NCBI GenBank assembly: GCA_031269595.1
Contig: JAISYX010000111.1
Location: 1-34,036, forward strand
Direction of reading: 5' to 3'
DNA: 34,036 nt
DNA from: Oscillospiraceae bacterium
GTDB lineage: Bacteria; Bacillota; Clostridia; Oscillospirales; Acutalibacteraceae
The notes beneath the pieces are model-generated. The model had not been told where the DNA came from and ran no database searches. It was given only the letters and a program-made list of their open reading frames with translations. Both the position numbers and the translations under genes were made by a program. Position 1 is the stretch's first letter, and every line of letters starts with the position of its first letter. This document shows positions 34,011 to 34,036 of this stretch, one piece after another.

Positions 34011-34036
34011 CCGTAGGGGCAGACACATAGGTCTGC
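34011..34036. repeat. Start of a fourth GTAGGGGCAGAC palindrome, cut by window end
   Basis: Reads CCGTAGGGGCAGACACATAG and continues to the last base. The left flank (TCTAAAAAAA) resembles that of the copy at 32627. Confidence 0.75.

Noticed and set aside
19195-34036. Repeated palindromes considered as a CRISPR array
   Set aside because: Copies are kilobases apart, are long double hairpins, and there are no regular spacers or cas genes.

Overview
The window looks like chromosome from a spore-forming member of the Clostridia (Bacillota), probably a gut Oscillospirales/Lachnospirales-type organism. The reasons are strong AGGAGG-type ribosome sites, a SpoIID protein, a TnpW protein with large serine recombinases of the TnpX type, and many lipoproteins with Gram-positive lipoboxes. 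No rRNA, tRNA or CRISPR array was seen.

Region 1 (about 223-8136) is a compact integrated element. It starts with a repressor/metallopeptidase switch: an XRE repressor and an ImmA/IrrE-like HELGH peptidase in TAATG overlap. A TGTTCC...GGAAC operator sits downstream of their promoter and recurs upstream of a small zinc-ribbon gene. Two back-to-back terminators follow, then a sigma-70 region-4-like gene whose ribosome site can pair with its own leader. Next come about 515 bases with no convincing gene but much potential RNA pairing, ending just before a MazF-family gene. Overlapping small genes follow (zinc ribbon, winged-helix-like protein, a serine-resolvase domain lacking the usual nucleophile), then tnpW, then two full-length large serine recombinases in TGATG overlap. 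There are no conjugation or resistance genes. I could not locate the element's left end, and its right end is only bracketed (8045-8136).

Region 2 (8137-17008, all on the minus strand) is housekeeping: GNAT acetyltransferase and methionine gamma-lyase-like PLP enzyme (overlapping genes), two M42 peptidases (overlapping), MurD, a multipass membrane protein and citrate synthase with two tandem hairpins in its upstream region. Region 3 (17381-21019) has a SpoIID protein, a small membrane-anchored protein and a 495-aa protein with an XRE-like N-terminus, a good promoter and a hairpin in its leader.

Region 4 (21233-33982, all plus strand) is an envelope island: a deacetylase-like gene broken by an in-frame TAA, small membrane proteins, a membrane-anchored MORN-repeat protein coupled to an OatA-like acyltransferase/SGNH protein, a lipoprotein alpha/beta hydrolase, an ABC exporter pair, a YxeA-like protein, several lipoproteins and a PdaC-like polysaccharide deacetylase. 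These suggest modification and sensing of the cell wall or surface polymers.

Intergenic space outside the element is full of mosaic palindromic repeats (two GTAGGGG families, a TTTGCTGCGCAAA module, AT-rich inverted repeats and a nested inverted repeat of about 170 bases). None of these was seen inside region 1, which supports a foreign origin for that region.
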